Source: Stratiolaelaps scimitus (lineage: Eukaryota; Arthropoda; Arachnida; Mesostigmata; Laelapidae). Taken from it: 64,000 nt of DNA. Positions 21,860-33,950 of the stretch are shown here, one piece after another (the first letter of the stretch is position 1; every line of letters starts with the position of its first letter). The notes under the pieces are model-generated. The model was given only the letters and a program-made list of their open reading frames with translations. It searched no databases and was not told the DNA's origin. The position numbers and the translations under genes are program-made. Location of the stretch: assembly GCA_019614645.1 (NCBI GenBank), contig JABWDB010000017.1, forward strand, positions 1,612,001 to 1,676,000, in the 5' to 3' direction.

Positions 21860-23580
21860 GAGTTGGAAACTGCGTGCGTTTGTCGTCGTCTGGCGACGCT
21901 GGAAAATTCTGCACTGTTACAACCAATCCTGCTCGCGGCGCATGCCTCTCGATGACTGATGGATCATACGATACAGTGATTAACTTCGACAACAATCATT
22001 GTTGTTGTTGTTGTCAGCAGGATCAGTAGAAATGGAGCAGCAGCTAACGTTAAACGATAGCCATTCGAAAAGAGTTATGAACAAATAGTCTGGATCGGTC
22101 TTTTTCCGCCATTTCTTGTGAATGGTACAGCCAAATATGGTATCGACAACAAGACTCGACGTTGAACAGGACGTTGAGGCGAAACATTGAGCTTCTTCTT
22201 CTCCATTACCATTGGGACGATTACTGTGATGTCTACGTTAGCGACTTTGAATATAGACACAATCGGATTATAATACGAGCTACGAATCTTTTAATGGGGT
22301 ATCCAATTCGCCAGATCCGACGAAAGCTACATAATACACAATGGTGACATGATAGAAATATGCAACTAAACAAAATGTCGGCACGTTTCGCGAATCGAGC
22401 GATGCTCATGTAAACGAGTAGTGGGCTAAATCTAAAAACGACAGCCAATTAAACATAGTGGTTAAAACCTGAAAGCTTTACCACTAAAACGCTTCCGTGT
22501 CCCCCCAATCAGGATGCCGACTTCAGTGATATGAACGAACATAACCGAGAGCTGAACTTTCTTCAGGCATTTCAGTTATTATTTAAACATGTGACCCCTT
22601 TAAACCTCTCAACATATCAATGCCTGCGCCGTATGATGCGTTCGCCGGTTTTTTTTTCACAGATGACCATTAGCCTTTTGTTTCCAGCCATTGGTCGACC
22701 GTCGAAGTCAAAAAGTCATGCTCATTGTTATAATATAGAATAATTATAATAGACGAGCGTTAGGTGGCTGTCTCCTCATAAAAAAAAAATGAGTGACGCT
22801 ACATCTTAGTCCAATACGGCCGTACAATAATATTGTACAAAGTACATAATCAAACGTCGTCGTATCATAATCACACGTCAGATAGCATTCACCTAATGTC
22901 AGAATAGCCGACAGCTTCGATCTAGTCTCATTTTGCAATAGCTTCAAGCGGCCACACTTCGTCGACAAATGGTAGGACGTTTTTCAGTTTTCCACTTTAG
23001 GGTTTGTCTTTCAAAGTCGCGTTTGTTTGCGATGTGTGCGCTGCTCTAGAAAATGAGAGCAAGTCCACGAAGAGGACAAGAATGACAGCAGAGGGATTTT
23101 CCATTCACGTTGAGATGAACATTTGTCGCTTTTACTCTGGTATTGCCGCCCGCGTAGCATCAGGCAACTTACGCCCTTATGTTTTTTTTAGCCCCACTGA
23201 GTTCTGTGTGTGTGTGTTGCTGAGTGCGCCGCTGGTACATAATTCACAAGCCACAACTGAACCACCAATCTGGCCAGAAACCCCAGACGCCGACTTGCAT
23301 CCGACTTCCGACTGCACTGTTGCTTCGCACACATAGACACGCAGAGACCCAATCGTACTCACGCAGTACACAAGCAATACAAACAGTCCAAGTTGGCAGG
23401 GACAACGAGACGTGTAAGTTTCGATTTTACATTACTAAAGTCGGCAAAGTGGCTCAGCACGCCGCGCAATATGCAGCCTGACCACAATATGCACAAGACT
23501 ACCTCGGTCTTAAGATACGACGACGGGCACGATTCGAGGGCATCTGCAGCCGTCTCGTACGTCGCTGGAATGGTTCTCCC
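21860..23580. other. no gene recognised; AT-rich
   Basis: A foldback of GTT/CAA triplets lies at about 21987-22014. A good plus-strand acceptor (a run of nine T then CACAG) ends at 22662 and a donor-like CGT|GTAAGTTT lies near 23413. They are 750 bases apart and no supported frame links them. Confidence 0.45.
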
Positions 23581-24120
23581 ACCCCCCCGCGGACCAATCT
23601 CCGCGTTCGAGTTTGAGACGATTTCAAGAAACTGCTGCTGCAGCAACAACAACAATAACAACAACAACAACACCGGCAACCACAAAAAAGTCGATACCGC
23701 GAGAGAGGCGGACGGGCAGAGATCGAGGAGGAGAACGATGTACAGCCCCTTAAGTAGCAGAGGCTGATCAATTATTTGTCAAGACATGTAGCTAGCTGGG
23801 GAGGTGGATCGGCAGACAGTCTGATCGGTTTGTCTGATCTCTGCCAGCGCTGTTTTTTCCTATTGCCTCGGTCGGTGCCGCTGCAGCGGCGGCTGACGGA
23901 CACAACTGCAGCCTGCAAAGGCAACAGGGGCCTGTCGACCAGTGGCGGAGGGTGCAGCCGTACGCCTGAATGCGAGCTGTTCAAGCAGGTGGCTATGGAC
24001 GATTTGCTGGAGGGATAATCACGAAAGCGATTCGCTGTCGCCCCCTGGCCTGTTCGGCTGCTCCCGAGGGGCAGCTCACCTCGCACCTGGACACCACGTG
24101 AATTACTTGTAGAATTAACA
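23581..24120. other. GC-rich block with CTG/CAA foldback
   Basis: CTG then CAG then CAA/TAA triplets run from 23632 to 23671. The 173-codon minus frame (23772-24293) has no recognisable domain or motif. Confidence 0.45.
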
Positions 24121-25512
24121 AAGCAACTCGACAAATTTGACTCAACAATTCTTGTCGACATCATGTACATTGCGTTCAAAATGCATGTTGTGCGCGCGAG
24201 TGTATTTCCGTTGGTAAAATAGCAACTGTCTGCTAGGCTGACCGATGAGATGCTCCAGCGGTGAACTTCTCTAATTGCCAGTACAGAGCACAAAATACAG
24301 AATGAATTAGCTGTTCAACGAGTCAAGCTCGCACCAAGGATCTGTCCTCAAATGAGTACGTATCGATAGTACAAGAGAAATAATCGCAACCGGACGAAAT
24401 AGCAATCGCACATTGCATACCACTCCTTCTTCATCGGTGGGATCTATTAAGTGGTTGTTTAAACAAGTCACCCGGTTGAATCGTCCGTCGTCAGCAAGGA
24501 TCGAACAAGCTCGAACCAATCGACACCGGCCAAGCAGATACCCCTGTCACTCCAAAGCATACGCATGTATCTCTGTTCGTTGAGAATTCGAACGATGCGC
24601 AAATTCTTTACCTAGTGTTTTCTTTGGGGGGTCTATGGTGAACCCAGGCTGGGGCTACATCAGTGGCTCGAAAAGGCGGACGTGGTATCGACGGGCGACG
24701 AACGCAACGGGCCCTTGCTCCGGGATTACTTCGCAACTAAATGAGCTCTCGTTGCAACAGAGCGCTTTCTTTCAGTAGCTGATATCAGGTAACAGCAGCT
24801 GTTATTTAGCTGCCACTTAATGTGCGCTGTCGTTGTGGTGAACAACCGTCCACAGCGCGGGGGTAGAGGAGGATTTTGGTAATAGGCTCCATTTTCGGTC
24901 GGACGCAACAACGGGTCGCATTTCGACTAAGCAACAGCATTCGCCGTAGCAACGACGACGTCGGTGTGACCTGTAGTCACAGCTGGTACACTTGCAATAG
25001 GAGCGAAATCCGATGAAAAGCAAGGTTGGATTTGCTCGCGATGCTCAAATGAGACTAATTGCAATTTAGCTAGTGACGAGGACGACGACGACGATCCGCA
25101 GCTAAGCGTTGCTGATGGTGGTGGGATTGTGCGTAGTTTTCACAGTCGAATAGAGAAGGTAAATCGGCGTCTACCGACCGGTACAGAAGCGTTTGACAAT
25201 TCGTATCATTTATCGTTGATGCTCGGTTCGCGGGTGACGCTTGTTCATGCTGAGTTTACGAGTAGTGGAGACGTTTGCCACAAAGATGAGAAAACCAATT
25301 GAATGAAGGGAATGGACTAACCTAGTTTCACCTGTGACCGTGTGAATCACATTCATGAATTTACACCTTATTACAAATGACATGTAATACCAGCCGATGT
25401 TAGCGGTCATTTACTACTACGTTGATTAACTTGTGCTCTTATTCGTAATGACATAGGCTAAGTTAGAACTATGTAGAGACCAAAAAGTAAACATTGTCGT
25501 TCTAACTTATAG

Positions 25513-25557
<45 letters not shown>

Positions 25558-27196
25558 TTACTGAACATAAAGTGTTAATTAATAAATATGAATGATCGTA
25601 ATGAGCACGAGGCGACGTCACACTAATCACCTGTGCCCATCTACAGGAGAGGCATATCACTTATTTCTACGTATAATTTAGACAGATATTGCTCATTGAT
25701 TTGCATAATAGATTAGGAGAGATTAGTTGAGGTTGCCCCATGAGCGGTGGTCATCCGACATATTATCTAACGAAACGCAGGGCTAATACGCCAACGTGCC
25801 TGAACTTAATGAGATTTATGAATGCTTGCGATACCGGCAAAGGCGCGGCCTATGAATATGCACACTCTCTCACGTATTAGCAATAATAATTAACGCGAAT
25901 TCTAACGAGAGATGACAGTATGCTGTTTTTATTGCCACGTCCCAATATTCGCAAATGATTCATCTCTTTTACCTCACAAACGACGTTCTTAATTATGATT
26001 ATAATATATTAATAATAATAATAATTATAGTAATAATTAAATGGTAGTGGTCTCGTACGAACACGTGCGCAATCTCGTTGCGCTGCCTACAAATGCCTCT
26101 ATAGTCGTTACGTAACTTGGACAACTTCAGCGAAGCTCAATCACTGGTGACGTGTAACCTTTATCAGTGCTCACGATGATCGACACGGTTGAGTCGATGC
26201 GCCATTTTCTCTCTGGCTCGCTCTTCTCCTTTGGCTCTCTCGCTATCTCGCGATATCTCGGGTACGTAGTAAATTTCGTAAATGGACGAAAAAACGAACA
26301 AGGTGGATCGCCTACGAAAACGATAGCAAAGAAACACAGACACTGAGCGGGCCCCTGCGCCGCTGTCAAAAGTCAACCAATCGCCATTGGATGGAGGTGA
26401 ATCGGGTCCCTTGTGTGGTTATTGGCGACATCCTTCTCGTCATAACCACAATCGAGGGAAAAATAACGAGCAGCTCGAAATGGAGAAGGAGGAATTATTG
26501 TAGATACATACACCTCCTTAGGGAGGGCGGTCTTCAACGAAAGCAGACGATGTTGGCACAGAAGGTCACACTGCTCGGCCGGGTGCGTACCCGGCGAAGC
26601 ACACCTGACACCGGTCGATGAGCGTCGATTCGCGAACCTCGGCAAGACGCCGATGTGAGTTGGTAGGTTGGCGCTGGCGCTCTCCCGGAGCTGGTCGTTG
26701 ACTCCACCGCATGATTCAGCAGCTCGGTGCAAGATGATAAGGAGCGTTCTTCACTGTCCAAGCGAACTTCTATGTAAAAGTATTAAGCGTAAAAGGGAGG
26801 CAGAGCAACTGGTCTCGCATTGGAGCACGCATTAGATATGTGACATGAAGGTTTAGGCGACACACGGCGTGTGACGTTACAGCAGCTATTATAAGTGCTA
26901 TGCTAGCAGTACAGCATTGTGTATATGTATAGCACAGACCTATTGCGGTGTCATGACGCTGTTATCAGCAGCTAGGAACAAATCGTTCATAGGAGACTTC
27001 TCCAGTCGTTATTCAGTAGTATTATTTTTTTAGTACACATTGTATTATTGCAATTGCTACGTATAGAGCGTCTGTACAATAATACATTTATTTGATTGGT
27101 TTGCCTGTGTGTTTGTGTGTGATATATGTGTTCGTGTCGCAGCATCTGAGATCTGTCCCACATCTAGCATCGTTGTTATCCTCTTTTCCGCGAGCG
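24121..27196. other. no gene recognised; AT-rich
   Basis: (TA)n at 25516-25553 and (TAA/ATT)n at 26000-26040. A small GC-richer section at about 26.1-26.8 kb carries overlapping frames of up to 119 codons with no recognisable domain. Confidence 0.5.
25516..25553. repeat. (TA)n microsatellite, 38 bp uninterrupted
   Basis: A pure alternating AT run. Confidence 0.95.
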
Positions 27197-27215
27197 ACAG
27201 TATCGATATATGTAC
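27197..27215. repeat. SINE target-site duplication, copy 1
   Basis: ACAGTATCGATATATGTAC matches 27383-27401 at 17 of 19 positions, with differences at repeat positions 9 and 16. Confidence 0.75.
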
Positions 27216-27382
27216 AAGTAACGGGCTGACATAAAGCTAACATTTAACGTGTGCGCTACTGCTTTATAAGACGGACCGCTTTAAAACGCAAATGTGCAAC
27301 AGCGGATATCGAACCCGTGCACCCCGTACCTCTGCCCATTACAAGGCGCACACGAATGCGCCACGAACGCCAGCCAGGGTTA
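27216..27382 (-). mobile_element. tRNA-headed SINE insertion, about 167 bp
   Basis: Read from 27382 downward, an exact RNA polymerase III A-box (TGGCGCATTCG, 27363-27353) is followed about 37 bases later by a B-box-like GGTTCGATATCC (27315-27304), the spacing seen in tRNA genes. Between them, an anticodon-arm-like TGCGCC-TTGTAAT-GGGCA can pair with one bulged G. No acceptor stem forms, so it is not a tRNA gene. The body continues to 27216 and contains a segment (27270-27223) shared with the repeats at 11.9 and 49.3 kb. The insertion is flanked by a near-perfect 19-bp duplication. Pol III promoter, short length and target duplication together define a SINE; it presumably borrows LINE machinery. 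Confidence 0.72.
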
Positions 27383-27401
27383 ACAGTATCAATATATCTA
27401 C
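27383..27401. repeat. SINE target-site duplication, copy 2
   Basis: ACAGTATCAATATATCTAC. The two mismatches to copy 1 suggest some age. Confidence 0.75.
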
Positions 27402-29300
27402 GTGAATACAGATAGGGACACGCTACACGCAGAATTCTATTGTAACTTATTGGGACTCAGCTGTCAAATTGGGTGATGCTTGAATCAGCTATGGCTTGGT
27501 GATCGCTAGCTCCGTGAAGACGGCGCGTGCATTTGATGAATATTGTCAAGGTCGTCGATGGCTGTGCGAGTCGCCAGTCGTTCTCACGGCTAACCAGTTG
27601 TGACTTTGAGCGGGTAGCTGTATACTTGCGCCAGCTAGATTCACCGGGTCGTCTAACGGGTCCGACGGATGAAATATTCCCGCAAATGAATTCAAGATTC
27701 ACAGCAAATTATTAGTGCAAATCATTCGAGTAAAGGCCCCTTACAAATGATAAATAAATATCGACCTGTTAGAAATTACACTTGTAACTTGACCATCAGT
27801 ATAGAATTAGCTTAAAGGTGACACGTACGAGTCACAGGACAGCTGTCACGAGACAGTTCTAATTCTAAAATTGAGAAATAAACAACCTCGATTGAAAAAA
27901 AATTATTATCATCGCTGAGTTGGCACCATGTTCACCTGTACGGCCGTATTTAATACTAAATAATAATAATAATAATAATAATAGTAATAATGATAATAAT
28001 TATTATTATTATGAAGCGCCTTGATTTCGAACAAAACCCCAACTAATAAGTCTATTTAGCATAGACACACATTGGCTCATGTGACCGATTTTCGATTAAT
28101 TGGCGTTGCTAGCTTATTTGTTGTTTGCCCTTAGAAACTCTACCGGACCCGTGTAGGCCATAGGTCTACTTCAGTACCGCAGATATGTTGTCTGTTCATC
28201 GTTGTCCTTCACAAGAAGCATTCAAAGACATCGTTAAGGCTCTCAGCTAAACTGCATCATAAGTGTGGCCTAAGTGTCCTCCAGCTGCGCCCTGTCCTTA
28301 ATCGACCCTCGGCTCGAGTCAGAGCTGCCAACAAAACAAACAAGGCGTGTCCATTCATTGTGTTCAATAGTCGAGCATTTCTGAATACTAGTATTTGCAT
28401 TACACTCGACTCGAGCACGAAGACACAAATACCGTGTAATTAGATGCTCTATAATCATATATATACACATATAAAATTCTAATCATCTCCATGACAGACA
28501 GTTACACGGAATCTTAGCCGTATATATTAACATCGTTGTCGATTCGTTGCAATGTCGTATCCTGCTACCGACACAAACCATTTCGATTGGCAGCCATTGC
28601 TTAGATCGATCCGCTGCCTCCACCCAGCTTAGTGCAAATCGTTCCCATGGGGCGGGCAACGAAATTGTGCATACAAGCAAAGCAGAAGCTTGTTGTTCGT
28701 CGAGTTCGTCAGAATCTCACGTTAGCCGCTTGAACGGAGGCATCTGCACAAATTCGAAGCACTTTGTTCGTGAACGATACGTGACTAGAAGACTTGGAGA
28801 ACTCCTCTCGAAATGTTTTACCTCCGGTATTGTCTCGAAAAATGATGCCACTGAATATTGGCCACCAGTGACAGGTAAATAAATAGGCAACAGTGGGGGG
28901 TAACTTCTCGGGTATATGCAACGAGGTAAAAGCTGTAGTAACAATAATAATAACAATCCGTTTATTTTCGCACGGCTTGTAGAAGCTGATTATATTGCTT
29001 GATACAAAACAATAATTTCACTTAACATAATTTTCTCTATCTACGTCGTCAATATTTGTTCGTTGCACGCAACCGTCTACCACAAGTGAAGTGTCCCCGT
29101 AGTGTATTTGCCGTCCAATTATATTGTATTTATATTCGAGAAACTGAATAATTTATCAACAGATCCACCTCGGGATTTCGACAACTTCGCTGAGAATTAC
29201 TTAACATTCGTGACAATGTTCGACGCCGACAGAATCACGACGAACCTCGTGACGATTCGCGCTCGAATCTGACGCTTACCTGTTGTGTAGCTTATAGCTC
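27402..29300. other. no confident gene; one unassigned frame
   Basis: A 111-codon plus-strand frame (28547-28882) ends in ...EYWPPVTG, where a donor-like ACAG|GTAAAT occurs at 28872|28873. It has no recognisable family. (TAA)n at 27961-28012. The remainder is AT-rich. Confidence 0.35.
27961..28012. repeat. (TAA)n/(TTA)n microsatellite with foldback symmetry
   Basis: TAA repeats pass through AGTAATGATAA into TTA repeats, so the two halves can pair with each other. Confidence 0.9.
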
Positions 29301-29453
29301 GGTTGTTTTTTTTTGTCTTTGTTACAGGATACGACAGTCGGTACTGGTGGCGTATTTGTGCCAGACGATTGCAATAATATCCTTCCCAATAATGCAGAAC
29401 CGTCTGTTGGGTTTAATCGACAACCGTGCATAGGAATATTAGAAATGGCTTAA
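29300..29453 (+). other. strong 3' splice site candidate with a short open exon-like frame
   Basis: GGTTGTTTTTTTTTGTCTTTGTTACAG ends at 29327 and is the best acceptor-like signal I noticed in the window. After it, one frame runs 41 codons to a stop at 29451 (it includes VFVPDDCNNI), and a second stays open for 34 codons. Joining it to the donor at 28872 would instead use the third frame (YDSRYWWRICARRL then stop). With no homology and three possible frames, a real terminal exon is only a possibility. Confidence 0.25.
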
Positions 29454-29639
29454 ATTGGCAATGCGTTATTCGATCCTTTTCAAGTGCCTTGTTGTTTACG
29501 CATTCGGCCAGACAATCAAGCAGACATTAAGGACAAGAACAAGTAGGATTGTCTAGTCGGGACCTAATCCACAATGCAATAGCAAGCGAACATGGCGAAT
29601 CTACCCGAGAGGTGTGTATTGTGAACTAAAATGACAGCG

Positions 29640-30800
29640 TTCCGGCTGTTTCTGCCTGGAGTTGTTGCACTGCATACTGCTTTTTTTCGTCGGGGTTGAA
29701 GGCCGAGCCCAAGTCCTGAATGAGCCAACGGTTCCGCCCGTAACCAGACAAACAGGCCAAGGGACAGACGCTTTAGATCGATGGGCATATCAAGGCGTTC
29801 ACCACACGCAACACACTGAGATACGTTACTTAGCGCACAAACTACGTCGATGCTCAACGCTCGCACCGTCATTCATCGACATCACCACCGACGAGGCGGC
29901 GGCGGCGGCGGCGGCGGCGGCCGATGCCGAACAAACTGAACGGCTGCGCTGCCCCGCACATAACCGTAATCCTGTTCGAGTCTCGTTCACACACAGACAG
30001 ATATACGAGGCAGCACACGGCAGCAGGAGCAGCTAACAAAAACAATGGATTTTTTTCTCTTCTTGGTCTACTTGTTGCTCCCTCTGTTTCTCTTTCTCTC
30101 TCCCTCTCAACGTCTGTGTGTCGTATCAGCTCGACGCAAGCAGCGGCGCCGAGCAACCAACTGCTATGCCACGTGGGCAGCAGGTGTCCAGGAGCTGCCG
30201 GCGATTGTTAGCCGCACAGCAGCTCGATCTTGGCCGGCTACACAGGCAAGACGTTGGTTCGTTTGTTCGCTTGCTTCAATGTGTCCGCTGGCGCTACTTC
30301 TGCAGGGGTGTTCTTACCGAGACAGATATGTCTTACCTCCTGATCAACTGCGTGGCGTGCTGGCCACCGGTGGCAAAGAAGGTACAGTCCCACCTTGCAG
30401 GCATCAGGCGCCAGCCATCTCGTCTGCCGGGGCCACGACCGCCGTTCAACTGACGACGAACTGCCTCGAATGACCAGTAGTAGCATTGTTGCAGTGTTTA
30501 GTGTTTACTAATCTGGTGTTCACATCAGCCACTTCTGTTTCAGTCTGCTCCATTGCGTAGGCTGCTGCCACTACTACGTTCGGGTATGGCCATCGCGAAC
30601 GCGTTGCGTAGCGTTCTCTGTCGAATGGTACACATCGGCTCATTTGCACTAGGCTATATGTGTAGATCGCAATTCGCTGGCTACACGCTAGTGGAAACTC
30701 GAAGAACAAAGCAGCTACAACAGCTACACGAACATCAGCATCGAATAAAAATACATCAGCCACATAGAATTTACACTAAAAAAAACTAGGAGTATAGAAA
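29640..30800. other. GC-rich block with (GGC)9
   Basis: Overlapping frames on both strands (29662-30036, 30045-30473, 30118-30453 plus; 29869-30156, 30446-30763 minus) have no recognisable domain. A plausible plus acceptor ends at 30543 (CACTTCTGTTTCAG) with a branch-like ACTAAT about 32 bases upstream. CT-rich sequence lies at about 30055-30110. Confidence 0.4.
29895..29921. repeat. (GGC)9 microsatellite
   Basis: 27 bp of uninterrupted GGC, which reads as poly-alanine in one plus-strand frame. Confidence 0.95.
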
Positions 30801-30941
30801 ACGAACACAGGGGGCTGTAACTGCGTTGCTGCTTACTTGTTGCCCGTGGCATGTTACCGTTAATGACGGAAACAATACCACTTTGTCATATTATTACACA
30901 TATTTATGACGTACGAAGGTGACGGACTGGATGAGAGACAG

Positions 30942-30987
30942 ATATATATATATATATATATATATAGGGAGAGAGAGCGAGAGAAGG
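30942..30987. repeat. (TA)n joined directly to (GA)n
   Basis: 25 bp of TA (30942-30966) runs straight into a GA-rich tract (30967-30987). The same junction recurs at 46972-47009. Confidence 0.9.
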
Positions 30988-32109
30988 ATGGTACTGCCTT
31001 GAGGGGTAAGGGCGGATTTAAAATGGCACAGAGCTGCTATTTTGTAATCGAGTCCTGGTGAGCTACAACCAATTGGGGCTGTCGAGCGCTGACGCAGGCG
31101 TCTTTGTTTGCCACAGATTTACCCGTGTTGCGACGAGTTCCTTTATAGCTTTTTCTACCATGGCCAAATAGCACGCTGACTGACTCACTAACTGATGTAC
31201 TGACCAGCAAACGGTGTGCGCCTGTTGCAGCCAAGGCGGAGTTGTTTGTAGCGCCCTGATGCGTAAGCGCCCCGGCAGAGTAGTATTCTGTAAAAACAAA
31301 AAAAAACCACTCAAGTCTAGCCAGCCAAACACAAGCCGACACATACATTGATCAATTCGCGTATTTTGCTGTCCGAAGTGCCGTTGCTAGGGCAGTTGAA
31401 TATTTTCAAGAACAAATAGTTATGCGAGTTAGGTGTGGCCCCGTGATGGGCGGGTGGTTCTGCCGTGGGAGTAGCTGAAAAATAAATGACAGATGAGATT
31501 GACGTCCCGCTTTGATGTGGCCACAAGCGCAGGCGTCCAGCAACTGATCAATCTGATTCTTGTCACCCGTAATCCTCCAGAAATTTTGAAAGGATGGTTC
31601 AAGTTGGTCGTGAAGAAGGTCACCTTGTAGCTTCCTGATCAGGCGACAACGGCTGTTATGGCCTCTGCAAAACGCTGTGAGCACGTTTCTGTGTGACGGC
31701 GTGAAACAAATATACAATATATACACGTTCTATATTTGATCACTAATGTCGAGTACGTAATAAGTGGCATGGACAACAGATATGAGATAACGTATAGAAC
31801 ATTGTTCCGTCCACCATGCAGATGTTAAATGCTGATAGTAAAAAAAATGTTGCGCGGTTAAATAGTGAGTTTCTGAATCAGAATGGGCCGCCAAAAAAAT
31901 GTTGATCGAATTTTACATAACCGCCGCCGACGGCACTATCAACGCGACCTTGTATTTCAAGTTGTATCTTGACGGCAGCTGAGGCCAGGGAGCTTACGTT
32001 ACTCGCACAGTTCCTTACAGGGGCCGCTATATGAAAGTGATGAAATTGGAAACGTTTTCCAAGTCGCACCGACCCTGACAAGGTAACCAATACGATCGTC
32101 GATCGATTG
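30988..32109. other. no gene recognised
   Basis: Frames of 60-106 codons on the minus strand at 31037-31726 overlap in different phases and lack known motifs. Confidence 0.5.
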
Positions 32110-32183
32110 TCTTTATTGCCGTAATGGTTAGCATCATGCCGCCAGCCACGCGTGAGAACGGGCCCTCGAGCCGGGAGTTGGGA
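32110..32183 (+). pseudogene. tRNA-like relic, Gly(GCC)-like anticodon
   Basis: TGCCGTAATGG (32117-32127) matches the A-box at 10 of 11 positions, and CTCGAGCC (32165-32172) matches the B-box core at 7 of 8, with tRNA-like spacing. The outer seven bases can pair with 32177-32183, but four of those pairs are wobbles. An anticodon-like loop CAGCCAC sits between CGC and GCG. The base before the anticodon is not T, and the T-stem is broken by a C-C opposition. It is therefore a decayed tRNA or a SINE head, not a working gene. Confidence 0.35.
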
Positions 32184-33950
32184 GATCTAATGTGCACTCT
32201 AACAATTGTGAAAACGAACTTTTCTATCTCTTGAAGATGAACGTGCGAGTGTGATCATTTAGCTCATCTCATATAACTATTATATGTACTCGTTCACGAA
32301 ACTCGAACGCCTCAACAATCGCGCAGTTTAATCCAATCGAACGCTATGTTGCTGTTTGCAAACAAACACTCGGGTTCGTTCGGGCCAAACAAAACAGCAC
32401 ACAATAGCCGATACAGCTTCAGATCGACATTGCTATGAATAGACACAGGTTCATTCAGATCAGACCCGATCGCTCTCCGCTCATTGTTCCCCGAGACATT
32501 GCAAGTTCAAAAAACAACAAATTTCACTTACTCCCATTTTCGTTTCCGCATTGACTCTGGCCATTGCCGTTGCTATCTACCCAACGTGCATTCTGCGTGT
32601 TTGTGCCGTGCTCCGTAATACTATCGTATAACAAGACAACATCCTCCTCAATAATTGTGAGCATTGCGCTCGCGTTTGTGTCTGCCTGCGGCTTCAAGCA
32701 ACCCGGACGCGACAATTTTTGGCCGGAACTGTTCTTTAATGAGGGGCCGACGGCAGCGGAGAAGGACCTTTGTTACATTGACCGTTACTGTTGTGCTCGT
32801 CACCGACTCATTGATGGCCGTCCACGGTATCCGATGATGATCGGAGGTGGAGTCCGATCGAAGTTGCCGGCAGCGAATGTGTATGGTCACTGCGCTCCGG
32901 ATGCAGCAACCTCGAGCAGAAGAAGGCCCTGGTCGGCCAATATCGCCGATATAAATAGCAGCACGCCGATAGTTGCTCCCGCAGACGCGGCCACAAGACG
33001 TGCTTAGCACACCGCCCCACGCGGTGAGTGTATTGACTGCGCTTGTTGCATCAAGGGAGAACGCCTGCCTGCCAGATTGAAGGCAGCCGGTACAAACCTA
33101 CAAACCTACACAAAGCCCTACATCCATGCAGACCGTGGGCAGCCCTCACGATGTGGGCGATGACGGGCGGGCGGGCGGGCGTGCGTTCGGGCAAAGCGGA
33201 AACGCGGTGTCAATCAATCAAATCGTCATTAGCTGTAGAGCTGTTCGTATCGATCGTCGGTTGCTGGAAATGCCAATTCTCGTACTACCGCGAAGCACAT
33301 TATTAATAAGAAATGTGTGTGTTGATCGATGGCGCATATGGCTCGATGGACCTGGCGAGATTTGTAGTGTCCATAGTTAGTTATTCGTAGCTAATAATCA
33401 TAATAGCTAATCATGACATAGATCATGACGCCATAACAATAATAATCATTATCACTAACATAAGGAAAATAAACATTGTTGAAAACATTTGCGACCTACT
33501 AAACGGCTCAGTTATTAAGAGCTTCCAAATATAAGTTTCAATTAATAGATCATGACGATAAGGGTATTTATGTCATTATTTCTATGAATTATCATGATGA
33601 TTGTCAATACCGGACATACGGCCGGAGTCATAAAAGAGAAAGCCAATTTTAAGCTTATGAATAACGTGAAGGCAAATCGCGGATTTTCTCTCCCATAACG
33701 TCGGGCATCAAACAACGTGTGGCACGTTCCCTCGTTTCGTTGTGATTCAAACAATGAGCTCCTGCTGTTGCGATATATTCACATTGCCGCCATCGTGCCG
33801 TTCGTGCAAATTCCGCTCAATTCACACAGATATCTGTAAACGATTGCATGGTGGGTAGCTCTTCGTAAATGTTCACGTCACTGACAACGCCCTGGCCACC
33901 TGCATGAACTCCCGTCATGCGTTCCCACGTGCATGCTCTGACGATGAGAA
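32184..33950. other. no gene recognised; GC-richer 32.5-33.3 kb
   Basis: A 147-codon plus frame (32564-33007) and a 120-codon minus frame (32648-33010) overlap. Neither has a known domain. A donor-like CGCG|GTGAGT follows at 33023. A (GGGC)n run lies at about 33166-33180, and AT-rich sequence follows. Confidence 0.45.
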
